64,000 nucleotides of DNA from NCBI GenBank assembly GCA_018242065.1, contig JAFECQ010000020.1, forward strand, positions 62,001 through 126,000, read 5' to 3'. Positions within the stretch are counted from its first letter, which is position 1. Every line of letters begins with the position of its first letter. Positions 28,052 through 37,115 of this stretch are shown here, in pieces. The notes under the pieces were generated by a model. It was not told the origin of the DNA, did no database searches, and saw nothing but the letters and a program-made list of their open reading frames with translations. The position numbers and the translations under genes are program-made. This stretch comes from Pseudomonadota bacterium. Lineage in GTDB: Bacteria > Pseudomonadota > Alphaproteobacteria > UBA9655.

Positions 28052-28975
28052 CTAGGGTTTTAAGCGCATGTGTTGTTCAAGCGTTATATGATCATAATCT
28101 TTCAACCCATGACGCTGGATTAAATGCTGTAAATCCTTTGTATAAGCAGAACCCCGAACAGAATATTTGGTAAGAAGAGGTGCTAACTTGTGCCCACAAG
28201 GGTTTTGATTCTGCTTTCTTTGTTCTGCGCGATGAGTACGAAATCCAGCATAAGCCGAGTGGCGATTAAGATTCAAAACATACGCTTGTACGCTATGGAG
28301 CAAGCTTTCAAATTTCGCTACTTTTGTTTTGGTGGCCATATAGCCAAAAGGTGAATTTTTCTTAAGAGCTGCGAAAGAACGTCCTCCGCCTGTTTCTAAC
28401 ATAGCTTGAGCTAAAGCAAGGGAAGGAGGAACAACGTCAACATGCTTCAATAGCACTTCAATTTTTGTTGATTTGCAACGGTGTTCAGACGCGAGCTTAC
28501 TAAGCCACATTTTTTCAGAATGACGTAAATGATGCCCTGCCTTCTGCCTTTTCTGCATTTCCAAAAGACGATTCCGGTCCATTAAGATCTGCTCGTTTAC
28601 TTTTAAGATATGAGGTAAGAGCACTTGAATGAACGTAGCATTCCCAGAGCTTTTCTTGTATTTCATATCCTGAGGAAGTTTTGTTAGGTAAAGACGAGGA
28701 ACTTCCCCTCCACGCTTTGCTTTCTTAAGGTTGTAGTCACAACTATTAAAGACGCTATCAAGCTCTTTTACACTCGACACTTGAAAATGTTTTTCTTGGG
28801 GTGCCGCAAGGCCAAATGCTTTCGCTGACCCTGCATGACTGATTCTTCTCTCAGGCATTACTTGAGCTGGAACGTCAGATGCGCTGTTCTTATAAAGAAC
28901 AAATCCAACTTGGCTAACTACCATCAATCCCAAAGCAATAACTAAGGAAATTTGAGTTTTCGATTGTTTCAGCAT
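28052..28975 (-). CDS. Bax-type glucosaminidase, exported
   Basis: The 307-residue product has an uncleaved or signal-type N-terminal span (about residues 10-27) and a C-terminal mannosyl-glycoprotein endo-beta-N-acetylglucosaminidase-like domain (Bax, COG2992): SLALAQAMLETGGGRS with catalytic Glu194, then KNSPFGYMA and the NRHSAYAGFRTHRA segment. Such enzymes cleave peptidoglycan GlcNAc linkages. The basic middle domain has no clear match. It starts 11 bp downstream of nfuA. Confidence 0.85.
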   Translation of the reverse strand: MLKQSKTQISLVIALGLMVVSQVGFVLYKNSASDVPAQVMPERRISHAGSAKAFGLAAPQEKHFQVSSVKELDSVFNSCDYNLKKAKRGGEVPRLYLTKLPQDMKYKKSSGNATFIQVLLPHILKVNEQILMDRNRLLEMQKRQKAGHHLRHSEKMWLSKLASEHRCKSTKIEVLLKHVDVVPPSLALAQAMLETGGGRSFAALKKNSPFGYMATKTKVAKFESLLHSVQAYVLNLNRHSAYAGFRTHRAEQRKQNQNPCGHKLAPLLTKYSVRGSAYTKDLQHLIQRHGLKDYDHITLEQHMRLKP

Positions 28976-28986
28976 ACTATTACTCC

Positions 28987-29547
28987 TTAACTTTCTATGG
29001 CTCTAACTTCAAGAACCTCTGGCACATAATGACGCAGCATATTCTCTATACCCGACTTTAATGTTGCCGATGAACTCGGGCATCCAGCACAAGCTCCTTG
29101 CATATGCACGTAAACCGTGCCGTCTTCAAAACGATCAAAAACAATGTCTCCTCCATCCATTGCCACCGCTGGGCGGATGCGCGTGTCTAGGATCTCTTGA
29201 ATTTGTATCGCAATAGGATCACTAACATCTTTTTCTAAAGTAGGGATTCCTTCTCCATAAAACAATGGTTGATGTGTAATAAAGTGCTCCATGATTGCGC
29301 CCAAGATAGCCGGCTTAAGCACTGCCCATTCTTGGTTGCTTTCTTTAGAAACGGTAATAAAATCCACACCAAAAAAAACTCCTTTTACGCCATCAACTTC
29401 AAAAAGCTTAAGAGCAAGGGGAGATTTTACGGCCTCTTCCCGAGACTTAAAATCTGCCGTTCCTTCTGACATGAGGACACGGCCGGGAAGAAATTTCAAA
29501 GTGGCCGGATTTGGTGTTTCCTCTGTTTGTATAAACAATGTACGCAC
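28987..29547 (-). CDS. nfuA: NfuA-type Fe-S cluster scaffold/carrier
   Basis: The 186-residue protein has the Nfu N-terminal domain (QTEETPNPATLKFLPG, then GVKGVFFGVDFITVSK) and the NifU C-terminal domain with the cluster-binding CxxC at Cys153/Cys156 (GACAGCPSS). This mitochondrial-type Nfu architecture is normal for Alphaproteobacteria. It delivers 4Fe-4S clusters to apo-enzymes. The Bax-like gene follows on the same strand. Confidence 0.93.
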   Translation of the reverse strand: MRTLFIQTEETPNPATLKFLPGRVLMSEGTADFKSREEAVKSPLALKLFEVDGVKGVFFGVDFITVSKESNQEWAVLKPAILGAIMEHFITHQPLFYGEGIPTLEKDVSDPIAIQIQEILDTRIRPAVAMDGGDIVFDRFEDGTVYVHMQGACAGCPSSSATLKSGIENMLRHYVPEVLEVRAIES

Positions 29548-29681
29548 TCATCCTTATAAACGATATCCCTTAATACATACTCAGAAAATAAAATGCAACC
29601 CCACTCTACTAATAACCTCATTTTAAAAGATAATTTGTTTGAAAAAGGCATTTTGAGAAGGATTAAGGGGACTTTTTTGAT

Positions 29682-30059
29682 TTAGCTTGGACATTTTTGG
29701 ATAGCCTGAACAACTTGATTAGAGGCCGAAGAGGGGTTATCATAACCTTTGCAACCATACGTATTGGTTTTCGGATCTTTAACAATGCTCGGATCAGTAA
29801 AAAATACTGTTTTGTAATTACGAGGGCATTGAGGATAACCAGTGCTTATAGAATTGCAGTCAATGGTTGAGCTTGCTGGGTTAGAAAGTAAAGAATAATT
29901 ACCTCCTGATAAAAGTGAACAGGCCGCAATCTGAGGATGAGGCTGCCCAATATCTCCACAGTGATGATAACAATAGAAAATTTGTGGACACTCCCCACCA
30001 GCATACGCAACCGTGATATAAAATAATGCAAAAGCTATTTTCAATCCTATTTTTAACAT
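29682..30059 (-). CDS. Small cysteine-rich secreted protein, unrecognised
   Basis: The 125-residue product has a clear signal peptide (LKIAFALFYITVAYAGG, cleavage near residue 20) and a mature part of about 105 residues with eight cysteines, an even number consistent with four disulfides, plus many Gly/Pro/Ser/Tyr residues. No family was recognised. It is monocistronic between spacers of 134 bp and 83 bp. Export and disulfide bonding are inferred from composition. It is not obviously related to the two cysteine-rich peptides beside the tRNA-Ser genes. Confidence 0.6.
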   Translation of the reverse strand: MLKIGLKIAFALFYITVAYAGGECPQIFYCYHHCGDIGQPHPQIAACSLLSGGNYSLLSNPASSTIDCNSISTGYPQCPRNYKTVFFTDPSIVKDPKTNTYGCKGYDNPSSASNQVVQAIQKCPS

Positions 30060-30142
30060 CGTCTTTTTCCTTTTTTTATTATTTTTTTAAATACTATCAA
30101 ATTATCCATAAAAAAAGAACCCTTGAAATCCTCTTCACATTT

Positions 30143-30553
30143 TTAAGGCTTTTCTCCCATATGCATGAGGATCTCCCAAGAAGAAGCATCAATAGGCATA
30201 ACGGAAAGACGGGATTGGCGAACCAAGGCAAGCTGATGTAGACGTGGATCGGCCTTAATTTCAGCGAGAGTAACAGGGCGCAAAAAGGGCTTAACTGCTT
30301 TGACATCAACCATTCCAAAGCGGCCAGCAGGATCTGAAGGGTCAGGATAATATGGCTTAATAACTTCAACAATTCCCACGATTTGCCTTTCATCCCCTGA
30401 ATGATAGAAAAAGGCAAGATCTCCGACTTTCATCGTTTTAAGGTTATTACTAGCTTGATAATTTCGAACCCCATCCCAAAAAGTCTCTCCCTTATCGACT
30501 TGATCTTTCCACGACCAAACATGAGGCTCACTCTTTATCAACCAATAAGCCAT
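30143..30553 (-). CDS. EVE-domain protein
   Basis: The 136-residue product is a single EVE domain (PF01878, PUA-like): AYWLIKSEPHVWSW, WDGVRNYQASNNLKTMKVGDLAFFYHSG, VGIVEVIKPYYPD and VRQSRLSVMPI. EVE domains recognise modified bases in DNA or RNA; stand-alone bacterial members are of uncertain role. It lies directly after gpsA and shares a base with it, an arrangement (tsaD-gpsA-EVE) common in Alphaproteobacteria. Confidence 0.92.
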   Translation of the reverse strand: MAYWLIKSEPHVWSWKDQVDKGETFWDGVRNYQASNNLKTMKVGDLAFFYHSGDERQIVGIVEVIKPYYPDPSDPAGRFGMVDVKAVKPFLRPVTLAEIKADPRLHQLALVRQSRLSVMPIDASSWEILMHMGEKP

Positions 30554-31545
30554 TATATGCTCTCCACCTTTAAAGGACGGGTCAACATATCTTGAATCAA
30601 TGTTTCAACCGTGCCTCCATGATTTAAAAGGGTATTCATTGCGAATGTAATAGGCATCTGAACTTGAAATTTTTCTGCAAGAGCCATCGTACCTGAAATT
30701 GTAAAGACGCCCTCTGTTAGCGTTTTTTTATTCGAAAGAAGCTCATCAAGAGGCGTTCCTCTCCCTAAAGAAAGGCCAAAAGACTTATTTCGTGATTGTG
30801 AACTTAAAGACGTCAAGGTAATATCTCCAACACCTGAAAGCCCTAAAAATGTTTCAATCTTTCCTCCCATAGCACATCCCAAACGAGAAATTTCAGAAAG
30901 TCCTCGTGTCACCAGAGCGGCTCGAGCATTATCTCCTAATTCACGCCCTTCAACGATCCCACAGGCAATAGCAATGATGTTTTTACAAGCCCCGCCCAAT
31001 TGTGTCCCAATAATATCATTAGATGCATAGAGACGAAAATACTGACTACTCAGTAGACTCGCGATTTTTTGGCTTAACGAAAGATCTTCTGCTGCTAGCG
31101 ATACCGCCGTTGGTAATCTTTTGGCAACATCGCTTGCAAAACTCGGCCCTGACAATACAAGAAGAGGGTTCTGGGGAAAATAATCACGAACCACTTCAGA
31201 CATAAGACGTGAGGTTTCGTTTTCAATTCCCTTTGAAGCAATAAGAAGAGGAATGTCAGAGGCAAATATCTTACAAAATGTTTTACATGTACTACGCATA
31301 AACTGAGCGGGGGGGACCAAGATTACAATGTCAGCTTTTGCTGTTTCTTCTGGATCTGTTGTCGCATAAAGGCTGGGATCCAAAGGTACGCCTGGAAGGC
31401 GATAAACATTTTCATGACGTTGATTTATCGTTTCAACTTCATCCAAGCTAATAGACCATATCGTAACCTCTGCACCCGCTCGAAAAGCCGTTAAAGCTAA
31501 AGCAGTTCCCCAAGCACCCGCTCCAATAATAGAAACACGCATCAC
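30553..31545 (-). CDS. gpsA: Glycerol-3-phosphate dehydrogenase [NAD(P)+]
   Basis: GpsA (330 residues) reduces dihydroxyacetone phosphate to sn-glycerol 3-phosphate for phospholipid synthesis. The Rossmann motif is SIIGAGAWGTALA; LSGPSFASDVAKRLPTAV and the catalytic-Lys block GGACKNIIAIACGIVEG are present, followed by GLSGVGDITLTSLSSQSRN. It overlaps tsaD by 4 bp upstream. Confidence 0.96.
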   Translation of the reverse strand: MMRVSIIGAGAWGTALALTAFRAGAEVTIWSISLDEVETINQRHENVYRLPGVPLDPSLYATTDPEETAKADIVILVPPAQFMRSTCKTFCKIFASDIPLLIASKGIENETSRLMSEVVRDYFPQNPLLVLSGPSFASDVAKRLPTAVSLAAEDLSLSQKIASLLSSQYFRLYASNDIIGTQLGGACKNIIAIACGIVEGRELGDNARAALVTRGLSEISRLGCAMGGKIETFLGLSGVGDITLTSLSSQSRNKSFGLSLGRGTPLDELLSNKKTLTEGVFTISGTMALAEKFQVQMPITFAMNTLLNHGGTVETLIQDMLTRPLKVESI

Positions 31546-32603
31546 GAAATTTTCTCCCTTATTTCATTCTTTAAATCTTCTAAAGGCCATCGCGGTCTTG
31601 GAGCAAAATCCAAAGCCCCCCATAACCCTTTTCGAAATCGCTCCACCCCTGCCCAAGCAATCATCGCACCATTATCTGTACACAAATTCACCGGGGGCGC
31701 TACAACAGATAAACCATTTTTTTCAGCACAAGTCATAAGACATTTTCTAAAAAATTGATTTGCCGCTACACCTCCTGCTACAACAAGATTGTTGATTTTT
31801 GGCCATTTTTCAAGAGCCATTGTTATAGCATGCTCACATCTATCGACTAAAATCTCTCCGATCGTTTTTTGAAAAGAAGCACAAAAATCAGTCTTAAAAG
31901 TAGGAGAGGCTTCTTTATTTTCCAAAATCATTTTACGCGCAGCTGTTTTAAGGCCAGAAAATGAAAAAGAGCATCCCTTTTGTCCTACAAGAGGTTTAGG
32001 AAGGTTAAAGGCCTGGGAATTCCCCTGAAGAGCAAGTTGTTCAATAATAGGACCACCGGGGTAATCATATCCTAAGAGACGCGCTGTTTTATCAATGCAC
32101 TCTCCAATAGCGTCATCAATTGTACCTCCTAAATAAGAATAATTACCGATATCTTCAACCACAAGAAACTGACAGTGTCCCCCTGACATCAAAAGCAAGA
32201 GATATGGAAAGGGGATCTCATTTGTAAGACGTGCAGTCAATGCATGAGCTTCTAAATGATTAATAGGCAAAAAAGGAATATTTTTTGCAAAAGCAATACC
32301 TTTTGCCATCATTACCCCAACAATGACCCCCCCGATAAGCCCAGGGCCACCTGCAGCTGCAACCCCATCAATTTGATTCAAAGAAACTTTTGCCTCTATA
32401 AAAGCCTTTTGAATAATAAATTCAATATGATTCAGATGCGCCCGCGCAGCTATCTCAGGAACAACTCCTCCAAAAGGTTTGTGCTCTTGGTATTGAGACG
32501 AAACAATATTAGCGAGGATACGTCTGTCCTCTGTAACAAGCGCCGCGGCTGTTTCATCACAGCTTGTTTCAATTCCTAAAATAATCATTCTTTCTTCAAC
32601 CAT
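31542..32603 (-). CDS. tsaD: tRNA N6-threonylcarbamoyladenosine transferase TsaD
   Basis: TsaD (353 residues) transfers threonylcarbamoyl to A37 of ANN-decoding tRNAs with TsaB/E. It shows ILGIETSCDETAAALV, metal-binding HLEAHALTARL, LMSGGHCQF, DDAIGECIDKTARLLG and the C-terminal VVAGGVAAN and CTDNGAMIAWAG. AGAGGAG lies 7 bp before the ATG at 32603, supporting a five-residue extension (MVEER) over the internal ATG. It is divergent from hemC with a 50-bp shared promoter space. Confidence 0.96.
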   Translation of the reverse strand: MVEERMIILGIETSCDETAAALVTEDRRILANIVSSQYQEHKPFGGVVPEIAARAHLNHIEFIIQKAFIEAKVSLNQIDGVAAAGGPGLIGGVIVGVMMAKGIAFAKNIPFLPINHLEAHALTARLTNEIPFPYLLLLMSGGHCQFLVVEDIGNYSYLGGTIDDAIGECIDKTARLLGYDYPGGPIIEQLALQGNSQAFNLPKPLVGQKGCSFSFSGLKTAARKMILENKEASPTFKTDFCASFQKTIGEILVDRCEHAITMALEKWPKINNLVVAGGVAANQFFRKCLMTCAEKNGLSVVAPPVNLCTDNGAMIAWAGVERFRKGLWGALDFAPRPRWPLEDLKNEIREKIS

Positions 32604-32653
32604 GAAATATCTCCTCTAGGCAAGAGGGGGCAAACAAATTAAACATATATTTT

Positions 32654-33565
32654 ATGAAAACCTTTCGCATCGGAACTCGAGGAAGCCCTTTAGCTCTTAT
32701 TCAAACTCAGGAAGTAATAAGAGCTTTTGAAACATGTCATCCTCTCTTAAAAGGACGATTTGAGATCGTTGCCATAAAAACAACTGGGGATACGATCGTC
32801 GATCGAAGTCTTGTTGATTTGGGAGGAAAATCTCTTTTTACCAAAGAAATAGAGCAAGCCTTGTTGAGACATAATATTGATCTTGCTGTTCATTCCATGA
32901 AAGATGTTACAACCGAAGTTCCTCAAGGATTAACGTTCCCTGCCATGTTAGAACGGGAAGACCCAAGAGACGCTTTAATCACACGTGAACACCTTTCTTT
33001 CGAGGATTTACCAAAAGGTACGCTTTTTGGTACATCTTCCTTACGCAGACAAGCATATGTCCTTCACAAATTCCCCCACTTTCATGTAACCCTACTCAGA
33101 GGAAACGTACCAACCCGTCTTCAAAAAGTTGAGAATGGCGACATAGACGCAGCTCTTCTCGCTGTTGCGGGATTGAAACGCCTAGGTCTTTTAGAGAAAG
33201 CAACGCAAATTCTCCCCCTTGATGAATTTCTTCCGGCCGTAGCACAAGGAGCCATTGGGATCCAATGCCGTGAAACCGATAAAGATCTACTTCAGCTCTT
33301 AGCTCCCTTAAACCATCTTCCAACCTTTCAAGCTGTCACTGCTGAACGCGCCTTCATGAAGTCTTTAAATGGATCATGCCGAACCCCAATTGCAGCCTAT
33401 GGACACATCGAGGGGGAAATTCTTTTTTTTAAGGGTATGGTAAGTGAACCTCAAGGACACAACATGCACTTTATCTCTCACCAAGGATTTGTTTCGAATC
33501 CCGAGGCTGTTGGAGAAGAAGCCGCTCACTTACTTCGAGAACAAAGATGCCCCGTGTTCTCTTAA
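32654..33565 (+). CDS. hemC: Porphobilinogen deaminase
   Basis: HemC (303 residues) polymerises four porphobilinogens to hydroxymethylbilane. It contains RIGTRGSPLALIQTQ, the substrate-binding VHSMKDVTTEVP and TSSLRRQA blocks, and NGSCRTPIAAY with Cys242, the residue that carries the dipyrromethane cofactor. It is divergent from tsaD and overlaps hemD by 19 bp. Confidence 0.96.
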   Translation: MKTFRIGTRGSPLALIQTQEVIRAFETCHPLLKGRFEIVAIKTTGDTIVDRSLVDLGGKSLFTKEIEQALLRHNIDLAVHSMKDVTTEVPQGLTFPAMLEREDPRDALITREHLSFEDLPKGTLFGTSSLRRQAYVLHKFPHFHVTLLRGNVPTRLQKVENGDIDAALLAVAGLKRLGLLEKATQILPLDEFLPAVAQGAIGIQCRETDKDLLQLLAPLNHLPTFQAVTAERAFMKSLNGSCRTPIAAYGHIEGEILFFKGMVSEPQGHNMHFISHQGFVSNPEAVGEEAAHLLREQRCPVFS

Positions 33566-34254
33566 TACGCTCCCTAAAAGAGGCTTTTCCATTAATCCAA
33601 GCATTGAGCTTAAAAGGTGTGGAGACCGTATCTTATCCTTTTTTTGAACCTCACTTTTGTTCTCTACCTGCGTTAAAAAACCCACAGGCACTTCTTATCA
33701 CCAGTAAAAATGCACTTCGAGCGATAGACGCACAAGAAAGTTTAAAGAAAATTCGACTTTATGTTGTAGGTGATCAAACAGCCAAACTTGCTCAAGATTT
33801 GGGCTTTTCTGAAGTCATAAGTGCCTCAGGTACAAGTCACGATCTACAAAAACTTATCCTCGCCAAGGCTCATCGTGAAAAAGGAGTTCTCTATCATCTT
33901 TCTGGCCACATTATTAAAAGAGATATTGTAACTGGCTTACAAAACCAAGGGTTTAAGGCTGAACGTCACGTCGTATATCGTATAAAAGATATTAATCACT
34001 TACCTAAAAATCTTATCGATGATTTTTTGCACAATCAGATTTCTCATGTTATGCTTTTTTCTTCTCGAACAACGCATCTTTTTGGAACTCTTTTGAAGAA
34101 AAATAAAATTGAAAAGACGGTAAAGTTAATGACAGCGATGTGCTTCAGTCAAGATATAGCACGGGAGGCGGAATGTCTAAGCTGGGGTAAAATTTGGATT
34201 AGCCCTCGGCCCAATTTAAAGAATATGCTAGAGTACTTCGATGATGAAAGATAA
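33547..34254 (+). CDS. hemD: Uroporphyrinogen-III synthase
   Basis: HemD (235 residues) closes hydroxymethylbilane with D-ring inversion. Sequence conservation in this family is low; it is recognised by position after hemC, length, and the two-domain pattern with LLITSKNALRAID, LYVVGDQTAKLAQDLGF, and LYHLSGHIIKRDI. The start is inside hemC and the stop inside the mic60-like gene, so the run is probably cotranscribed. Confidence 0.85.
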   Translation: MPRVLLIRSLKEAFPLIQALSLKGVETVSYPFFEPHFCSLPALKNPQALLITSKNALRAIDAQESLKKIRLYVVGDQTAKLAQDLGFSEVISASGTSHDLQKLILAKAHREKGVLYHLSGHIIKRDIVTGLQNQGFKAERHVVYRIKDINHLPKNLIDDFLHNQISHVMLFSSRTTHLFGTLLKKNKIEKTVKLMTAMCFSQDIAREAECLSWGKIWISPRPNLKNMLEYFDDER

Positions 34255-35065
34255 AAAAATACAAACTCTTCCCTTTTGGCGCCGCCCATTTCAATGGGGG
34301 AATTCAGTAAAAAAACTTTTTGTTTTTTTAACTCTTTTTATCTTTTTACTCCTATCTCTTTTCATTATCTGGAAGAGGCATTTAGAAAAAGCAGCTCTAC
34401 CCCCAGAAGTGATCGTTTCCTCACCTCCTCCAGCACAACCGGCATCTCCTGTCGCCCCTACACCAGTGCCGCAACCTGTTCCTCCTCCGCCTGTAGCTCC
34501 GGCGGCTGCTCCTCCTTCTCCACCTTTAGAAGGATTAAATGTACTTGCAGATCGCCTAACCGCCCTCGAAAGCAAAGTAAATCAGCAGCTATTGGTGCAA
34601 ACACCTCAAAAACTTATCACTGTCGAACTTTTTAGAAGTACATTAGAGGGGTGGATTCCTTTAGATAATTTAAAGACGTTCTTACAAAAAAACCCAGAAC
34701 CCTGGGCTCAAGGCCTTCTCGCAGCTCTTACCCCTGTTAAAGAATGTAAGACCTATCCACAATTGAAAGCTTTACTTATTATTCCTCCTTCCCAGTCTCT
34801 TTCAACCTGGGATAAAATTAAGAGAAAGATCAAATCACTTATCCGTATTCGTAAGCTCGATGACCAAGGAAATTACCAATATGGCCACATTGAGGATGTT
34901 CAAAATGCTTTGAAAGAGAATAATATTCAACAAGCTCTCGATCTCTTTGAGAAACTCTTGCCTGAAGAAAAAGGCTCTTTGTCTTCGTGGAAAGAAATGG
35001 CACAAAACCGTTTAGCTCTTGAAATGCTTATGAAAAAATTCCTCATTGAACTTTCAGAAAGTTAG
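34241..35065 (+). CDS. mic60: Alphaproteobacterial Mic60/mitofilin homologue
   Basis: The 274-residue product has one membrane span (about residues 27-44), a Pro/Ala-rich segment (about 53-93), a short coiled-coil-like stretch (VLADRLTALESKVNQQ) and a C-terminal helical domain with KSLIRIRKLDD, IEDVQNALKENNIQQALDLFEKLLPEE and SWKEMAQNRLALEMLM. That tail and the location between hemD and hemY match alphaproteobacterial Mic60, the relative of the mitochondrial cristae organiser. It is short: the coiled coil is much reduced compared with typical homologues. Membrane-shaping function here is inference. Confidence 0.72.
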   Translation: MMKDKKIQTLPFWRRPFQWGNSVKKLFVFLTLFIFLLLSLFIIWKRHLEKAALPPEVIVSSPPPAQPASPVAPTPVPQPVPPPPVAPAAAPPSPPLEGLNVLADRLTALESKVNQQLLVQTPQKLITVELFRSTLEGWIPLDNLKTFLQKNPEPWAQGLLAALTPVKECKTYPQLKALLIIPPSQSLSTWDKIKRKIKSLIRIRKLDDQGNYQYGHIEDVQNALKENNIQQALDLFEKLLPEEKGSLSSWKEMAQNRLALEMLMKKFLIELSES

Positions 35066-35070
35066 CGGCT

Positions 35071-36252
35071 ATGAAGTTGATCTTATTCTTTCTTTTTCTT
35101 GTCATTGGCGTCTCCTCATTTGGTCTTCTTTATTTAAAAGACCCGGGCCTCATAGAAATTATATGGCTTGGTTACGAGGTTCAACTTACGGCTGTTTTAG
35201 CTTTTTTAATTCTTTTTACGGCTTTCTTTGTCTTTGTTTTATGTGCTTGGGGAGCTTCTTGGTTTTTAGGAATTCCTTATCGATGGTTCATTTTTTTGAA
35301 ACGCTGGAAAAAGAGAAAAGCTGAAGATATCTTAATTGACCTTTTAACATCCTCTGAAGCTGAGACCTTTGATGATGCTCTTCAACAACAAAAAAAAACC
35401 GAGAAAGAACTCCACGATAATCCTATCTTTCTCTGGATTTCAGCCAATCTTTTTGAAAAGGCAGAACAACATTTTGACGCAGAAAAGTATTTTGTCGAAC
35501 TGACGAAAAATCCCTCCACAAGCTTTCTGGGTTTAAAGGGTTGTATCCGCTCAGCCATGCATCGAAGTGATTTCAAGACAGCTAACGATCTTTTAAAACG
35601 AATTGTAAAGCTTTCTCCTACGTCACCGTGGGTTTTGAAAAACAAACTTGCTTTAGCACGTCATGGAAAAAAATTTGAGGAAACAGAAACACTTATTTTG
35701 CGTTTAGAAGACTTAGGGTATTTACCATCAAAACAAAGCAAACAACAAGTTGCTTACGTCCAGTATCAGCAAGCTTTAGAGCCAAAAACATCATCTGCTC
35801 AAAAAGAAGTTTTCTTAAGACAAGCTCATTTCTTAGATCCTAGCCTTGCTCAAGCAACTGAGATGCTTGCAGAACTTTTCCATGAACAAGGTCATACGAC
35901 CTATGCCCTTAACGCGATAGAAACAACGTGGCAAGTGAATCCCACACGCTATTTAGCAGATCTTTATCTTAAAATTACAGCGTCTCAAGATAATTTGAAC
36001 ACGTTTCAAGAAGCTCAACAGTTGGTAAAAGAAAACCCTACACATTCTGAAAGTCTTTTGCTCTTGAGCCGTACAGCTATCGATGCCCAGCTCTGGGGAG
36101 AAGCGCGTGGATTTTTATCTTCACTTTTAAAAGAAAATCCAACCGCCGATGTTTATCAGCTTTTAGCACGTCTCGAATTAAAGGACAAACAAGATTGGAA
36201 AGCTGCTCTCATTTGGCTTGAAAAAGGCCTTCAAGCACCACGGCATGTTTAA
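35071..36252 (+). CDS. hemY: HemY-like TPR membrane protein
   Basis: The 393-residue product has two N-terminal membrane spans (about residues 1-20 and 41-66) and a TPR-rich cytosolic or periplasmic body (for example ALARHGKKFEETETLILRLEDLG, FLDPSLAQATEMLAELFHEQG). It matches the HemY N-terminal family found after hemD in proteobacteria; the precise role in haem metabolism is unsettled. It begins 6 bp after the Mic60-like gene and ends 2 bp from a convergent gene. Confidence 0.85.
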   Translation: MKLILFFLFLVIGVSSFGLLYLKDPGLIEIIWLGYEVQLTAVLAFLILFTAFFVFVLCAWGASWFLGIPYRWFIFLKRWKKRKAEDILIDLLTSSEAETFDDALQQQKKTEKELHDNPIFLWISANLFEKAEQHFDAEKYFVELTKNPSTSFLGLKGCIRSAMHRSDFKTANDLLKRIVKLSPTSPWVLKNKLALARHGKKFEETETLILRLEDLGYLPSKQSKQQVAYVQYQQALEPKTSSAQKEVFLRQAHFLDPSLAQATEMLAELFHEQGHTTYALNAIETTWQVNPTRYLADLYLKITASQDNLNTFQEAQQLVKENPTHSESLLLLSRTAIDAQLWGEARGFLSSLLKENPTADVYQLLARLELKDKQDWKAALIWLEKGLQAPRHV

Positions 36253-36253
36253 C

Positions 36254-37084
36254 TTAAGAAGCCAAGTCTGTCGATGTTTTCTTAAACCTATCAAGACGAT
36301 TATTACTTGTTACAGCTTGAACACCTTCAGAAACCATCCTCGCTTTTCCCATCCATCGATGAAGTGCAAAGGAAGGATAGACTAAATCAATCGCTGAGAA
36401 ATAATTGTCTTCATCCTTCGCAAAATAATGTGTAGGCGCCGCGCTCGGAGCAACAAAGCATATTTTCCCTCCAAAAAGGGACGTACACATTTTATGGTAA
36501 TGCCCCGCAACAATTCCTAAAATATGAGGAAAAGATTCAATTAGTTTTTCAAACTCTCCTTCCATGTGGAAGACCATTTTATCAAAACATTTTTGTCCAA
36601 CTTTCATGGGATAATGATGCATAAATAATAAGGTTGGTTTAGGAGGTAGATTTACAAGCTTCTCTTCTAGCCAATGAAGACGCTCTTTACAAAGACGACC
36701 ATAATCTTCATTCGGAACATTCGTATCCAAGGCGATGAGTCGAACGGGAAAGTCATCAATGACATATTGAAGAAATCCTTCTTGCGGGATGTAAGATGTA
36801 TCAGAAAATGCCGCACGCATTTCTTCACGATCGTCATGATTCCCCGGGATGACATAAACAGGCATAGAAAGAGGTTTTAAAATTTCTTTTAAATGTTGAT
36901 AAGCATCCTTACATCCTATCTCAACAGTATCCCCTGTTAAAAGTAAAACGTCCGGACGTGGCATGAGTCGATTTATATGCTCAACAACATGTCTTAAACG
37001 CCCAGCAGTATCTGTCTCGGGTTGATCGAGCCATTCTTTTCCTTTTGGTAAAATATGGGTATCAGTTATTTGAGCTATAATCAT
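36254..37084 (-). CDS. CpdA-like calcineurin-type phosphodiesterase
   Basis: The 276-residue metallophosphoesterase has every metal-binding motif: ITDTHI, LLTGDTVEIG, PGNHDDREE, FMHHYPMKVG and VAGHYHK. The set resembles CpdA (3',5'-cAMP phosphodiesterase, class III), but related enzymes act on cyclic-di-AMP or phospholipids, so the substrate is open. It is cytoplasmic, with 31 bp between it and the upstream cyclo-ligase gene. Confidence 0.85.
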   Translation of the reverse strand: MIIAQITDTHILPKGKEWLDQPETDTAGRLRHVVEHINRLMPRPDVLLLTGDTVEIGCKDAYQHLKEILKPLSMPVYVIPGNHDDREEMRAAFSDTSYIPQEGFLQYVIDDFPVRLIALDTNVPNEDYGRLCKERLHWLEEKLVNLPPKPTLLFMHHYPMKVGQKCFDKMVFHMEGEFEKLIESFPHILGIVAGHYHKMCTSLFGGKICFVAPSAAPTHYFAKDEDNYFSAIDLVYPSFALHRWMGKARMVSEGVQAVTSNNRLDRFKKTSTDLAS

Positions 37085-37115
37085 TTCTCTTCTGCCTCTT
37101 TTAAAAATAAGAAAA

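Noticed and set aside
34291-34575. Gly/Ala-rich minus-strand frame within the mic60-like gene
   Set aside because: It is the complement of the Pro/Ala-rich linker and arises from that composition.
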